Assembly (NCBI GenBank): GCA_028875855.1
Contig: JAGWVA010000042.1
Coordinates: forward strand, 1 to 34,334
Length of the DNA stretch: 34,334 bases
Source: Paracoccaceae bacterium
Lineage (GTDB): Bacteria > Pseudomonadota > Alphaproteobacteria > Rhodobacterales > Rhodobacteraceae
Direction of reading: 5' to 3'
Part shown: positions 1-10,743 of the stretch, one piece after another
Layout of the letters: every line of letters begins with the position of its first letter
Numbering within the stretch: the first letter of the stretch is position 1
The notes under the pieces: generated by a model
The model's database searches: none
What the model was told of the DNA's origin: nothing
What the model saw: only the letters and a program-made list of their open reading frames with translations
Position numbers and translations under genes: made by a program

Positions 1-18
1 GGGATCGCGTTGTCGCTA

Positions 19-41
19 CGCCCCGCCGGTTCGGCAGGGCG
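19..41 (-). terminator. Hairpin downstream of the HAD dehalogenase gene, possible weak terminator
   Basis: Arms CGCCC/GGGCG and GCCG/CGGC pair around a three-base loop with one internal mismatch, 15 bases beyond the stop codon of the minus-strand dehalogenase gene. No T-run follows on the minus strand, so intrinsic termination is uncertain. Confidence 0.35.
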
Positions 42-55
42 TACGATAAACACTG

Positions 56-745
56 TCAATTCCAGCGGCCGAAAATGATCGCCGGAAGTTCGGCTAATGT
101 CTTCACTTCCGCATCTGGATGTCCAGGGAGGCGTTCTGGCTTTTGACCGTAGCGATTACACCAAACGACCCTCATCCCGAAGGCGGAAGCACCATAGGCG
201 TCCCAGCCGTTAGAGGACTGGAAAGAGATTGCTCGCGCAGGTAGAGCCAGCGCATCTAGGGCAAGCTGGTAGACAGCGGGATCCGTCTTAAAACGCCCAG
301 CCATATCAGCCGACAGCACCTCATCGAAGAGTCCTTCCAATCCACCTGCCGATATGGCGTCGGAGAGCATCTGCGGCGTGCCGTTCGACAGGATCGCCGT
401 CCTAACACCGGCCGTGCGTAGTTGCCGCAACACGTCGGCGACCTCCGGATATGGGCTCAGTGTCCGGTAAAGGTCCATGAGTGCCGCGCGGCGTCCGGGT
501 GTGCCGAGGCCCAAGCTATCAAGTGCAAAGTCGAGGGCGTCGCCAGTGACTTGCCAGAAATCTACGTAATCCGCCTGCAGGCTTCGCAACCATGTGTATT
601 GGAGCTGTTTGTCGCGCCAGAGCGTTGTGAGATTAATCCGGTGTTCGTTCGGGACGTCCGGACATCTCGCCACCGCGGAAGAAAAGTCGAACAACGTTCC
701 GTAGGCGTCGAAGACGCATGCCTTGATCCGCGAGTCTACCTTCAC
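56..745 (-). CDS. Haloacid dehalogenase type II (HAD superfamily hydrolase)
   Basis: The 229-residue protein matches L-2-haloacid dehalogenases in length and motifs. Asp13 in the N-terminal CVFDAYGTLFD segment is the expected nucleophile. A central LSNGTP stretch is HAD motif II, FKTDP supplies the conserved lysine, and SSNGWDAYGASAFGM resembles the family's typical C-terminal motif. Such enzymes hydrolyse short-chain 2-haloacids in the cytosol, but the substrate here is not known. The start is a GTG that overlaps the stop of the upstream peroxidase gene by four bases (GTGA), implying translational coupling. The two genes form a small operon divergent from a DsbA-family gene. The family assignment is secure; haloacid specificity is inferred. 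Confidence 0.85.
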   Translation of the reverse strand: MKVDSRIKACVFDAYGTLFDFSSAVARCPDVPNEHRINLTTLWRDKQLQYTWLRSLQADYVDFWQVTGDALDFALDSLGLGTPGRRAALMDLYRTLSPYPEVADVLRQLRTAGVRTAILSNGTPQMLSDAISAGGLEGLFDEVLSADMAGRFKTDPAVYQLALDALALPARAISFQSSNGWDAYGASAFGMRVVWCNRYGQKPERLPGHPDAEVKTLAELPAIIFGRWN

Positions 746-1263
746 CGTCGCGTGCCTCGCACCGGATAGTCATTGGCAATCACGAAGCGCAGGCCACCGA
801 GGAGTGTGTCCAGCTCCGGGCGCACGAACGGTGCGTTGGCAACGTCGACGATTTGCAAGCATCCGTCAGGACGCAGCACGAAGAGACCGGGTTCGGGGAA
901 GGGGTGGTCAGTTTCCTTTTCCGACCGGGGATCGGAAATATAGAGACCAAGAGCCTTCATGGCTTGTTCACTCATTCCGTAAAGGAGCGGGAAGCCGGGT
1001 TGGGCAGCTTCGGCGACGATGCGAGTCTGTTCGGCACTGTCAGCGGACACCGCCGCGATCTCGACGCCAAGCTCCGTGAATGCGGACCGCTTCGTCTCAA
1101 GGGTCGCAAGGTAGCGCTTGCAGATCGGACAATGCTGGCCGCGAAAGACGAACAACGCCTGCCACTTTCCCGTTCCGCCGAAGGTAAAATCCGGCCCGTC
1201 CAGCCGTTTGAACGTCACCGGCGCAAAGTCCAGCCCCGGGTGCAGTTTTGTCGTCGTGGTCAT
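742..1263 (-). CDS. Peroxiredoxin-like (AhpC/TSA family) protein
   Basis: The 173-residue thioredoxin-fold protein has a CPIC motif (Cys45, Cys48) after the first strand, at the place of the peroxidatic cysteine of AhpC/TSA peroxiredoxins. Such proteins reduce peroxides using thiols. The reading frame stays open far upstream, but the extension would run through the divergent gene. The ATG at 1263 is chosen because an AGGA lies eight bases upstream, whereas the ATG at 1272 has its AGG directly abutting it. It is first in a two-gene operon with the dehalogenase and divergent from a DsbA-family oxidoreductase, suggesting a small redox or xenobiotic-stress locus. Substrate and reductant are unknown. 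Confidence 0.8.
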   Translation of the reverse strand: MTTTTKLHPGLDFAPVTFKRLDGPDFTFGGTGKWQALFVFRGQHCPICKRYLATLETKRSAFTELGVEIAAVSADSAEQTRIVAEAAQPGFPLLYGMSEQAMKALGLYISDPRSEKETDHPFPEPGLFVLRPDGCLQIVDVANAPFVRPELDTLLGGLRFVIANDYPVRGTRR

Positions 1264-1312
1264 ACGTGGCATCCTGTGGTGAGAAGTTAGCGTCTTGCGG
1301 TTTCCCTTGCTC

Positions 1313-1338
1313 TGGACAATAATAGAACGTATGGTCCA
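1313..1338. promoter_or_regulatory. Inverted repeat (candidate operator) in a divergent promoter
   Basis: Half-sites TGGAC and GTCCA, extendable to 8 of 9 matching positions (TGGACnATA), bracket a 26-base segment between the peroxidase and DsbA-family genes. Plausible promoters on both strands overlap it. On the plus strand these are TTGCTC at 1307-1312, 17 bases, then TATGGT at 1330-1335. On the minus strand they are TTGTTT at 1344-1339, 17 bases, then TATTGT at 1321-1316. A dimeric regulator bound here would control both genes; the regulator itself is not in the window. Confidence 0.4.
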
Positions 1339-1371
1339 AAACAACTGCGCAAATGCGTGAAGGAGCCGGAT

Positions 1372-2037
1372 ATGGCCACCGCATCTCACCCCTATCTCAT
1401 CTACGTCGCTGACCCGATGTGCTCGTGGTGCTGGGGTTTCACACCCACGATCATCGAGATTCGCAAAGCCTTCGGCGCGCGCCTGCCCGTTCGCCTTGTG
1501 ATGGGGGGATTGCGCCCTGGCACAAGCCATCCGATGGATGCGGCGTCGAAAGCGGAAACACGCCACCACTGGGAACATGTCGAGAAAGCCTCAGGTCAGC
1601 CCTTCGATTACGCGTTCTTTGACCGGGAGGGCTTCATCTACGACACGGAACCGGCCGCCCGCGCGGTTGTCGTTCTGCGTCGCGCCGGGCCGAGAGTCGG
1701 GCTTGCCGGGCTCATGCGCATTCAGCGCGCATTCTATCAAGAAAATCTGGATGTTACGCGGACGGAGGTGCTAACCGAACTGGCAGTCGAATTGGATCAG
1801 GACGCTGCCGCCTTCCGAGACGCCTTCGAATCAGAGGCCGCGCGCGAAGAAACACTCGATGATTTCGCACTCAGCCGTGCATTCGGGGTGAGCGGCTTTC
1901 CAACGTTGATCGCGGCGCGCGGCGCTGAAGGGCCCTATGCTCTTGTAACGCGTGGTTTCTGCTCGGCGGATCCTCTGATCCCTGCCCTCGAACGCTGGCT
2001 TGACAGTGCGCAGGGGCTCCAGCCGCAGACGCAATAG
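1372..2037 (+). CDS. DsbA-family protein (predicted thiol-disulfide oxidoreductase)
   Basis: The 221-residue protein has the CSWC active site (Cys17, Cys20) followed by WGF, and a cis-proline segment SGFPT (Pro177), the two hallmarks of the DsbA/2-hydroxychromene isomerase fold. No signal peptide is visible, so it is probably cytosolic like the FrnE-type members rather than periplasmic DsbA. The ATG at 1372 is chosen because AAGGAG lies six bases upstream; an in-frame GTG at 1357 has no ribosome binding site. It is divergently transcribed from the peroxidase/dehalogenase pair and shares their operator-like repeat. The exact substrate is unknown. Confidence 0.85.
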   Translation: MATASHPYLIYVADPMCSWCWGFTPTIIEIRKAFGARLPVRLVMGGLRPGTSHPMDAASKAETRHHWEHVEKASGQPFDYAFFDREGFIYDTEPAARAVVVLRRAGPRVGLAGLMRIQRAFYQENLDVTRTEVLTELAVELDQDAAAFRDAFESEAAREETLDDFALSRAFGVSGFPTLIAARGAEGPYALVTRGFCSADPLIPALERWLDSAQGLQPQTQ

Positions 2038-2047
2038 CGTTGGCGTC

Positions 2048-2072
2048 GCGGGCTTCCTTCGGAAGCTGCCGC
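2048..2072 (+). terminator. Stem-loop after the DsbA-family gene, possible terminator
   Basis: GCGGGCTTCC pairs with GGAAGC..CCGC around a TTC loop with a two-base bulge, eleven bases past the stop codon. A T-rich run is found only about 24 bases later, so it is a weak intrinsic terminator or a transcript-end stabiliser. Confidence 0.4.
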
Positions 2073-2631
2073 ATTGATTGGCCACATATCTTAGGTTTTT
2101 CTTGAAACTGCCAATCTGAAGGCGACAACCCTAAAGCAGGTGTGTCTACGGCTCGGTGAACGGCATCGACGTCGGCAAGGCGGGCTATCAACCCGTTGCA
2201 GATGCTTAGGCTGTTATAAAACGACTGCTTCTGGGTTCTTCGCTGCGGTGAACAAGCAATCGTTGTTGGGGCGGGGCCAGTAGTTGCTGGGTCCGCTTAC
2301 TGCACATCGCTGCCGTTCGGATCCGACTGCCGAATCGTTCATTTGGACTCGGAAGGGCCCTTTGCCGCGCCCTGATTGAAGGGCCGCAAGGCGCCCTCAA
2401 GATTTTCATTCATGGCCCAGCGGCCCGAACGCAGAAGCAGTCGTTCGTTGCGAAGCGTGAGTGATGGTAAAGGTCAAGAAGTGAACCAGTCCGGCCACCT
2501 CGCCATTTTACGATTGGCCTGGCGCTACGCGCGTTGCCGACATTCACGTCAGCAGCGGCTAACGTCCGACACCGGGCCCAGTCATCGCCTTGTCCATGAA
2601 GACAATCAGGCTCATTTCTCCTTTTTACCTA
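2073..2631. other. Gene-poor stretch before the thiamine operon
   Basis: No reading frame with a convincing start, ribosome binding site or recognisable family is seen. A run of about 20 sense codons ending at the TAG near 2206 has coding-like composition but a stop just upstream, so it could be a gene remnant. The stretch includes one copy of a 16-base sequence found again at 32824. It looks like degenerate intergenic DNA; no transposase or tRNA remnant is recognised. Confidence 0.5.
2386..2401 (+). repeat. 16-bp direct repeat, copy 1 (left of the thi-cob block)
   Basis: GCAAGGCGCCCTCAAG occurs here and identically at 32824-32839, both in non-coding DNA. The flanking bases differ. Together the copies bracket the entire thiamine and cobalamin gene block. 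Significance is unknown. Confidence 0.6.
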
Positions 2632-2660
2632 TTGACAGGCTCAAACCGCTTTCAGATGAT
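2632..2660 (+). promoter_or_regulatory. thiC operon promoter (sigma-70 type)
   Basis: A perfect TTGACA at 2632-2637 is followed after 17 bases by GATGAT at 2655-2660 (4 of 6 matches to the -10 consensus). Transcription would begin around 2667, just where the TPP aptamer starts. Confidence 0.65.
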
Positions 2661-2667
2661 CAATCTA

Positions 2668-2767
2668 CGTCAGGGGAGTCCCGCCTTGGGGACTGAGAGG
2701 CTGACAGGGGGTAACCCCGGTGAAGCGACCCTTTGAACCTGACCCAGTTGATGCTGGCGTAGGAAGA
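2668..2767 (+). promoter_or_regulatory. TPP riboswitch (THI element)
   Basis: The conserved core is plainly visible: GGGGAGTCCC, then CTGAGAGG near 2693, then the ACCCTTTGAACCTGA segment near 2739, and GATGCTGGCGTAGG closing the aptamer. This RNA binds thiamine pyrophosphate and represses the downstream thiamine genes. It lies 137 bases ahead of thiC on the same strand. A hairpin overlapping the thiC ribosome binding site suggests translational rather than transcriptional control. Confidence 0.95.
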
Positions 2768-2795
2768 CCGAAGGGCATTTCCGCGAGTCTCATAG

Positions 2796-5609
<2,814 letters not shown>

Positions 5610-5620
<11 letters not shown>

Positions 5621-5807
5621 TCTGAATGGCGCACCTGTAACAACCACCGCCCGGACCCTTGCCGCTCTGCTCGCGGAACACGGCTTCGACGCCGCCTCAG
5701 TGGCGACGGCGCTTAATGGCCAGTTCGTCCCGCGATCCGCGCGCGATGCGACCGCCCTTGAGGATGGCGTGAAGGTTGAAGTTCTTTCTCCGATGCAAGG
5801 AGGTTAA
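5610..5807 (+). CDS. thiS: Sulfur carrier protein ThiS
   Basis: This 65-residue ubiquitin-like protein ends in the diagnostic Gly-Gly, which ThiF adenylates and which then carries sulfur as a thiocarboxylate to ThiG. It starts with MRIDLNG, typical of ThiS. The ATG at 5610 is preceded seven bases upstream by GGAGGAG; a TTG two codons earlier is less likely. It overlaps the end of thiO, and thiG follows three bases after the stop. Confidence 0.93.
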
Positions 5808-5810
5808 AAA

Positions 5811-6569
5811 GTGTTCTACGGGGCTGAACTGAACTGCCGGCTAATGCTCGGCACCGCACAGTATCCGTCGCCGCAGATACTGCGGGAGGCAATCGCAGCT
5901 TCGGGCACTGAGGTGATTACCGTCTCACTGCGCCGTGAGGGATACGGCGGCAGTGCCTTCCGCGAGATTTTGCATGAGTGCGGTTGTCGCATATTACCCA
6001 ACACAGCTGGTTGTCACACGGTGCGCGAGGCTGTAACCACCGCCCAGATGGCTCGCGAGCTCTTCGGCACAAACTGGATCAAGCTCGAAGTAATCGGTCA
6101 CGCTGACACTCTGCAACCCGACCCATTTGCTCTGGTTGAGGCGGCGCGCATCCTGTGCGCGGAGGGATTCCAAGTGTTTCCCTATACGACAGAAGATTTG
6201 ATCGTGGGCGAGCGCCTGCTCGAGGCCGGTTGCCATGTGCTTATGCCGTGGGGTGCGCCCATAGGCTCGGGTCAGGGGCTCCGCAATATCGAAGGCTTGC
6301 GCACAATGCGGGCTCATTTTCCCGGCGTGCCGCTGGTGATCGACGCTGGGATCGGTGCGCCCTCGCAGGCGATGGCTGCCATGGAGCTTGGGTTTGACGC
6401 CGTGCTCCTGAATACTGCAGTCGCCAAGGCGCTCGACCCGGTTGCGATGGCGCGTTCCTTCGGGCAGGCGATTGCAGCAGGACGCGCCGCCTTCCAAGCG
6501 GGCCTCATGCCCCGGCGCGACTTCGCCGAAGCCTCAACCCCGATTTTTGGTCGCGCAGTGTTGGCATGA
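5811..6569 (+). CDS. thiG: Thiazole synthase ThiG
   Basis: ThiG condenses 1-deoxyxylulose 5-phosphate, dehydroglycine (from ThiO) and the ThiS thiocarboxylate to make the thiazole phosphate moiety. The 252-residue TIM-barrel protein has the WIKLEVI segment whose Lys91 is the expected Schiff-base residue, plus the [13 protein letters not shown] phosphate-binding loop. The start is GTG at 5811, behind a strong AAGGAGG in the end of thiS. Its TGA overlaps the thiE start (ATGA). Confidence 0.95.
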   Translation: MFYGAELNCRLMLGTAQYPSPQILREAIAASGTEVITVSLRREGYGGSAFREILHECGCRILPNTAGCHTVREAVTTAQMARELFGTNWIKLEVIGHADTLQPDPFALVEAARILCAEGFQVFPYTTEDLIVGERLLEAGCHVLMPWGAPIGSGQGLRNIEGLRTMRAHFPGVPLVIDAGIGAPSQAMAAMELGFDAVLLNTAVAKALDPVAMARSFGQAIAAGRAAFQAGLMPRRDFAEASTPIFGRAVLA

Positions 6570-7177
6570 GCGTGCTAGATCCTTTCTATCTGATCGTCGA
6601 TGATGTGGTTATCCTCGAGCGGCTCGTTCCGCTTGGCGTCAGGCTGGTGCAACTGCGGATCAAGGACCGGCCTGACGATGAAATTCGTCGTCAAATCGTG
6701 CGGGCGCAGTCCATTTGCGACACCCACGGCGCCCAACTTGTGGTGAACGATTACTGGCGACTCGCGATCGAGCTTGGCTGCAATTTCGTCCATCTCGGGC
6801 AGGAGGACATGGACACAGCTGATTTCGGTGCCTTGCGACGTGCAGGAATCCGATTTGGCCTCTCGACACATGATGCGGCGGAACTGGCCCGTGCCCTCGA
6901 CGAGGGGCCAGCCTATGTTGCGCTCGGCCCGGTATATCCGACCTTGCTAAAGAAAATGAAATGGGGACCACAAGGGCTTGAGAGAGTGCGTCAATGGAAG
7001 CAGCTTGCTGGTGGGACACCTCTGGTCGGTATCGGCGGGCTGACGCCCGAACTGCTTCGTGGGCTGTTCGAAGCGGGTGCTGACAGTGCTGCCGTGGTGA
7101 CCGACATCAAGACGGCCCAAGATCCCGAGGCCCGTTGCCGCCAATGGATCAACGTAACAAGAGAGTTTCTCCCATGA
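6566..7177 (+). CDS. thiE: Thiamine phosphate synthase ThiE
   Basis: ThiE joins hydroxymethylpyrimidine diphosphate with thiazole phosphate to form thiamine phosphate. The 203-residue protein is a TIM barrel with [21 protein letters not shown] and [10 protein letters not shown] segments, all recognisable ThiE landmarks, and a C-terminal GIGGLTP phosphate-binding loop. The start ATG overlaps the thiG stop by four bases, and its own TGA overlaps the thiF ATG. The kinase that makes its pyrimidine diphosphate substrate, ThiD, is not encoded in the window. Confidence 0.93.
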   Translation: MSVLDPFYLIVDDVVILERLVPLGVRLVQLRIKDRPDDEIRRQIVRAQSICDTHGAQLVVNDYWRLAIELGCNFVHLGQEDMDTADFGALRRAGIRFGLSTHDAAELARALDEGPAYVALGPVYPTLLKKMKWGPQGLERVRQWKQLAGGTPLVGIGGLTPELLRGLFEAGADSAAVVTDIKTAQDPEARCRQWINVTREFLP

Positions 7178-8097
7178 CTCGATATATCCGACAAAGCTGC
7201 CTCCCCGAGGTTGGCGATGCTGGGCAGGCGCGGCTTGCAGCTGCACGGGTACTTGTCGCCGGGGCCGGTGGGCTTGGGTCTGCGGTTTTGCCCCTGTTGG
7301 CAGGAGCCGGGGTGGGCCAGATTACCCTTTACGATCCGGACAGGGTTGAGGAGCACAACCTGCACCGACAGACCCTCTATCGCATGAGCGACCTTGGCCA
7401 GCAGAAGGCACATGCTGCGGCGAAGCATTTGCAAGCTCTTAATCCCGATTGCTGCGTGACGTTCGCGACTACCCGTCTTGATCCCGACGCTGCGCGGCGC
7501 GAGATCGCCAACACAGATCTGGTAATCGATGCAGCTGACAATTTCGCGGTGAGCTATGCACTTTCTGACCTGTGTAAGGCTGCTGTCAAGCCCTTGGTGA
7601 GCGCCTCGGTGCTCGACCGGCGCGGCTACGCGGGAGGCTTCTGTGGGCGGGCGCCAAGCTTGCGCGCTGTGTTCCCCGACCCGCCACCTGTCGCCGCAAA
7701 CTGCTCAAGCGCGGGCGTCATGGGCCCGGCCGTCGCGACCCTGGGGGCTGTCCAGGCGCAGATGGCACTCTCAATCTTGTTGGGCCAAACCCCCTCACCA
7801 ATGGGACTGATTATCTCTGTTGATTTTTCGACGTGGCGCATGTCGCAGTTCCGCTTCGATGGTGCGCAGGAGCCAGAGGCAGCGTTTCCTGAGATCATCG
7901 CGTTTGCGGATATCCGGGATAGTGACCTTCTAATTGACTTGCGGGTAGGAGGCGTACCAGATCCAACAGAGCTTTCGATCCGCCCGGATCAGCGCGTCGT
8001 CTTTCTCTGCATAAGCGGGGTGCGCGCGTGGCGCGCGGCACGACATCTCGTCGACATGGGACACGAGAATGTAGCATTCTGTGCGTTGGGGGAATGA
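7174..8097 (+). CDS. thiF: ThiF-type adenylyltransferase with C-terminal rhodanese-like domain
   Basis: The N-terminal domain is an E1-like ThiF/MoeB/HesA enzyme: GAGGLGS nucleotide loop (residues 30-36), the HRQTLY segment with the conserved arginine, DAADNF (119-123), and a cysteine in ANCSSAGV (Cys177) at the position of the ThiF catalytic cysteine. It adenylates the ThiS C-terminal glycine. Residues from about 240 to 307 resemble a shortened rhodanese domain, with an active-site loop CISGVRA (Cys279). This suggests one protein both activates ThiS and delivers persulfide sulfur to it; that role is inferred. The zinc-binding CxxC pairs of E. coli ThiF are not seen. ATGA overlap with thiE fixes the start. 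Confidence 0.88.
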   Translation: MTRYIRQSCLPEVGDAGQARLAAARVLVAGAGGLGSAVLPLLAGAGVGQITLYDPDRVEEHNLHRQTLYRMSDLGQQKAHAAAKHLQALNPDCCVTFATTRLDPDAARREIANTDLVIDAADNFAVSYALSDLCKAAVKPLVSASVLDRRGYAGGFCGRAPSLRAVFPDPPPVAANCSSAGVMGPAVATLGAVQAQMALSILLGQTPSPMGLIISVDFSTWRMSQFRFDGAQEPEAAFPEIIAFADIRDSDLLIDLRVGGVPDPTELSIRPDQRVVFLCISGVRAWRAARHLVDMGHENVAFCALGE

Positions 8098-8620
8098 CTG
8101 TGGTACTGCTCATGAAAAACGGAATTGAGGCGATCGGGAGACCGGCTTTGGCGCGGTATAATGCAACAGCATGTCTGCAGAACTCAGGGGTTTGGCCTGC
8201 GTCACCGTAGACATTATTCCAAGTGAAATTAATCAGAATCTAGATTTTTTATCACTCAGGTCACCGAGGTTCACCCATTACTATCGGCGCAATTGGACCG
8301 ATTCTTGATCCGTTGATTGAAATTTTAGGTTTTTGTGATCGCGAGATGTTTGTGTTGCGACGACAGCGGCTACGGGAAGCTCTGTAGCGCAGCTCGGTGA
8401 ATGGCCGCAACTCAAGAACTAAATTGCAACATGAGCCTTGGTATCGTGCGATAACGGATTAGTGCGTGGGCGTTCGCACCGATCAAAGTCTGCTTCAAAA
8501 ATCCGCCGTTCCAAGTAGCTGTTTTCTGGGCCCCAAAAATATGAGGCAACTGAAGAGAGAGCGGGAAAGACTATCGCGATGAGCCAAGTTTCCAGTCTAT
8601 ACAGGATTGGCCGTCTGGAT
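8098..8620. other. Gene-poor stretch between convergent thiF and transporter genes
   Basis: No convincing gene is seen. A 69-codon frame on the minus strand has only a TTG start that overlaps the transporter stop and no ribosome binding site. There is no clear terminator for either convergent transcript. The sequence has an intergenic look like that of 2073-2631 and 32686-33320. Confidence 0.45.
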
Positions 8621-9703
8621 TTAATCAAGCAGGGATTCTGGTTTGGTCGACTCTGTGATCAAGTCATTATCATCTATCCCTGCCATTCGATAAAAAATCA
8701 TGGAAAATATCCAACCGGCTATGAATAGGCCGATAATCCCATAACCTAGGACGCCGAAATGGGTTGCGATAGCATTGATACCGCTCCAGAAGCGGCCCTT
8801 AAAGCCGAACTTTTCATGCAGAAGACCCAGCGTCTCGATGCTTCCCACCAGGAGCGCAACCAGAACCGATAGTGCAGTGATTGTCAGGTTGTAGTAGAGT
8901 TTTCGTATCGGTTTTACATAGGCCCATCCGTATGCGCCGATCATTAATAGGCCGTCAGCGGTATCGATCAGAGCCATGCCCGCTGAAAACAGCATCGGGA
9001 AGATCATGAGCGCCCAAGGTGACAATCCCTGAGCGCCGCCTGCTGCAGAGATGCCAAGAAGCCCCACCTCTGTCGCTGTGTCGAAGCCCAGGCCGAAGAG
9101 GAAGCCGAGCAGGTAGATCTGCCAGTTCCATTCGATCAGGTGAAAGAGGTTGCGCAGCAAACGTGCCATTAGTCCGCCTCCTGACAATAGGATATCCATG
9201 TTTCCCTCGGTTGGCGGGATGCCGCGGCGCAGGGCGCGGAAGCTCTTCCAGGTTGCCAACAGCACAACCATGTTTGCGGCGGCAATAGCGAGCAGGAAGA
9301 GTGCAGAGACTGCAGTGGAGATTGTCCCCCCGATCGCGCGCAACTGCGCAAAGCCCGGGCCTCGCAAGGCCGACGCAGTGGCGGCTACCACCGCCGAAAG
9401 AAGAACGACGATCGTGGAATGGCCTAACGAGAACACAAGACCAATCGCAAGGGGGCGTCGTCCATCTTGCATCAGCTTGCGCGTGATGTTGTCCACCGCT
9501 GCAATATGATCGGCGTCTACCGCATGTCGTAGACCGAAACTATAAGCCAGAAATGCGGTGCCGAGCAGAACCGGGTGGCTGCGAAACTCGATGATTGCGA
9601 TCAACCAGACTACGACATTGGTAATCAAGAGCGTTGAAGCCAAGGCGATAGCGCGTTTTCGAAAGCCGCCTTGAAATGTGGCCAGGATCGACGGTTGGTT
9701 CAT
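8621..9703 (-). CDS. NiCoT-family nickel/cobalt permease, probably cobalt uptake
   Basis: The 360-residue membrane protein carries the NiCoT (HoxN/NixA) signature RHAVDADHIAAVDN at residues 59-72, then FSLGHSTIVV, a LGFDTATE segment and an AGMALIDTADGLLM segment, among about eight hydrophobic helices. These permeases import Ni2+ or Co2+ across the inner membrane. The gene has its own promoter and B12 riboswitch, so cobalt for corrin synthesis is the likely substrate (inference). The ATG at 9703 is chosen because a GGGGGGAG ribosome binding site lies just upstream; seven upstream codons are disregarded. It follows cobF on the same strand. Confidence 0.93.
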   Translation of the reverse strand: MNQPSILATFQGGFRKRAIALASTLLITNVVVWLIAIIEFRSHPVLLGTAFLAYSFGLRHAVDADHIAAVDNITRKLMQDGRRPLAIGLVFSLGHSTIVVLLSAVVAATASALRGPGFAQLRAIGGTISTAVSALFLLAIAAANMVVLLATWKSFRALRRGIPPTEGNMDILLSGGGLMARLLRNLFHLIEWNWQIYLLGFLFGLGFDTATEVGLLGISAAGGAQGLSPWALMIFPMLFSAGMALIDTADGLLMIGAYGWAYVKPIRKLYYNLTITALSVLVALLVGSIETLGLLHEKFGFKGRFWSGINAIATHFGVLGYGIIGLFIAGWIFSMIFYRMAGIDDNDLITESTKPESLLD

Positions 9704-9724
9704 ATCTCTCCCCCCGACACCCAC

Positions 9725-9768
9725 CGTGCCGAAGTCATGCCGCCTAAAACGGCGAAGTTACAGGCACG
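9725..9768 (-). promoter_or_regulatory. Hairpin between B12 aptamer and transporter gene (expression platform)
   Basis: CGTGCC at 9725-9730 pairs with GGCACG at 9763-9768, and CGCC/GGCG at 9741-9754 forms the inner stem. The outer arm touches the end of the aptamer's closing helix, so the two structures could influence each other. The ribosome binding site (about 9704-9715) is just downstream. Confidence 0.4.
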
Positions 9769-9949
9769 ACAGGCAGGTCTCCTGGCTCGCGGGTCATCCC
9801 GAACGTCCCGGCCTTCCCGGTTTCCCAGTGGCCATGCGGGCGACGGTCGCCGCTACAGTTGCGGGGGCAGCCACGGATCGGGTCCTTCTGAGGTCTTCCC
9901 TACCATGTTCCCTTTTGATCCACCCGGCTTTGCCGGCGCGGAACCTGTC
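9768..9949 (-). promoter_or_regulatory. Cobalamin (B12) riboswitch upstream of the NiCoT gene
   Basis: Read on the minus strand, the element shows AAAGGGAA, then GGCTGCCCCCGCAACTGTAG, then CCACTGGGAAACCGGGAAGG, and the B12-box AGCCAGGAGACCTGCC. The ends GACAGG and CCTGTC form the closing helix. Adenosylcobalamin binding would repress the transporter 65 bases downstream, limiting cobalt import when B12 is sufficient. Confidence 0.96.
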
Positions 9950-9955
9950 TTATTC

Positions 9956-9984
9956 ACTATGGCTGGGGTTGCTTATGGTGTCCA
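9956..9984 (-). promoter_or_regulatory. Promoter of the riboswitch-NiCoT transcript
   Basis: On the minus strand TGGACA (9984-9979, 5 of 6 to consensus) is followed after 17 bases by CATAGT (9961-9956, 4 of 6). The predicted start near 9949 coincides with the first base of the riboswitch. It sits directly behind the cobF stop, so read-through from cobF is also possible. Confidence 0.55.
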
Positions 9985-9996
9985 GTGTGGAGAGGA

Positions 9997-10743
9997 TCAG
10001 GCGGGCGCACGGCGAAGCAAATATATGTCCATAATCCAGCCGTGTTGGTCTCTGGCCGCCGCGCGGCAGGAGACGATCTGCGCCCCCACGTCCGCCAATG
10101 GTCCCGACAGTACAATTTCTTCAGCCATGCCTACATAGGCTCCCCACCATATGGTGATCCCCTTGGGGTCGAGGGTTTGGAACGAACATTCACCGTCCAG
10201 CATCACTACAGCCGTATCGGCGTCCTTAGGCCAGCCGTTATCACGCAACTTGCGCCCCGTAGTCACCACGAATGGCGCACCAATTTCATTTAGCGCTATG
10301 GCGTGCGCCGCAGCCAGCGCCTGTATCGATGTTATCCCGGGAACGACTTCAACCGGCAGGTCGAGGCGGTCTGCGATCCGCAAGGTGCTGTCATAGAGCG
10401 AGGGATCGCCCCAGACCAAAAGTGCGACGCGTCCGGGCTTATCCAGATGTGCAGAGATCTCCCGCGACCATACCGTTGCAATGGTGTCGTGCCAGTCTTC
10501 GACGCCCCTATGATAATCGAGATTTCCAACATCGCGTCTTGGTAGGTCGAATTCTGCGATCCGGGTGCCTGAGTTTGTAACGACCTCGGCGCAAATTGTA
10601 CGGCGCAAGTCGACGAGGTCAGCCTTTCCCGCGCCTTTACGTGGAATTAGGATCAGGTCAGCCGAATTCATCGCTCGGATCGCTTGGAGGGTCAGATGTT
10701 CCGGGTTTCCAGTGCCAATTCCAATCAGGGACAGAGTGATCAC
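9997..10743 (-). CDS. cobF: Precorrin-6A synthase (deacetylating) CobF
   Basis: CobF is the SAM-dependent C1-methyltransferase that also removes the acetyl group after ring contraction in the aerobic cobalamin pathway. The 248-residue protein has the GIGTGNPEHLTL SAM-binding loop, LVWGDPSLYDS (the GDP motif of tetrapyrrole methylases), VVPGITSIQALAAAHAI, and the CobF-typical IWWGAYVGMAEEIVLSG. It starts with GTG overlapping the cobA stop (GTGA). It is the last gene of the minus-strand block starting at cobL. Its presence marks the oxygen-dependent route. Confidence 0.95.
   Translation of the reverse strand: MITLSLIGIGTGNPEHLTLQAIRAMNSADLILIPRKGAGKADLVDLRRTICAEVVTNSGTRIAEFDLPRRDVGNLDYHRGVEDWHDTIATVWSREISAHLDKPGRVALLVWGDPSLYDSTLRIADRLDLPVEVVPGITSIQALAAAHAIALNEIGAPFVVTTGRKLRDNGWPKDADTAVVMLDGECSFQTLDPKGITIWWGAYVGMAEEIVLSGPLADVGAQIVSCRAAARDQHGWIMDIYLLRRAPA

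Noticed and set aside
742-1578. 278-codon version of the peroxidase gene
   Set aside because: The first 105 codons overlap the DsbA-family gene and the divergent promoter; the start at 1263 has a ribosome binding site and fits family length.
8098-8210. Possible thiD remnant after thiF
   Set aside because: No frame shows ThiD motifs; the stretch appears to be intergenic.
8419-8628. 69-codon minus-strand frame after the transporter, with one hydrophobic segment
   Set aside because: Its only start is a TTG that overlaps the transporter stop, there is no ribosome binding site, and the second half has intergenic-like composition.
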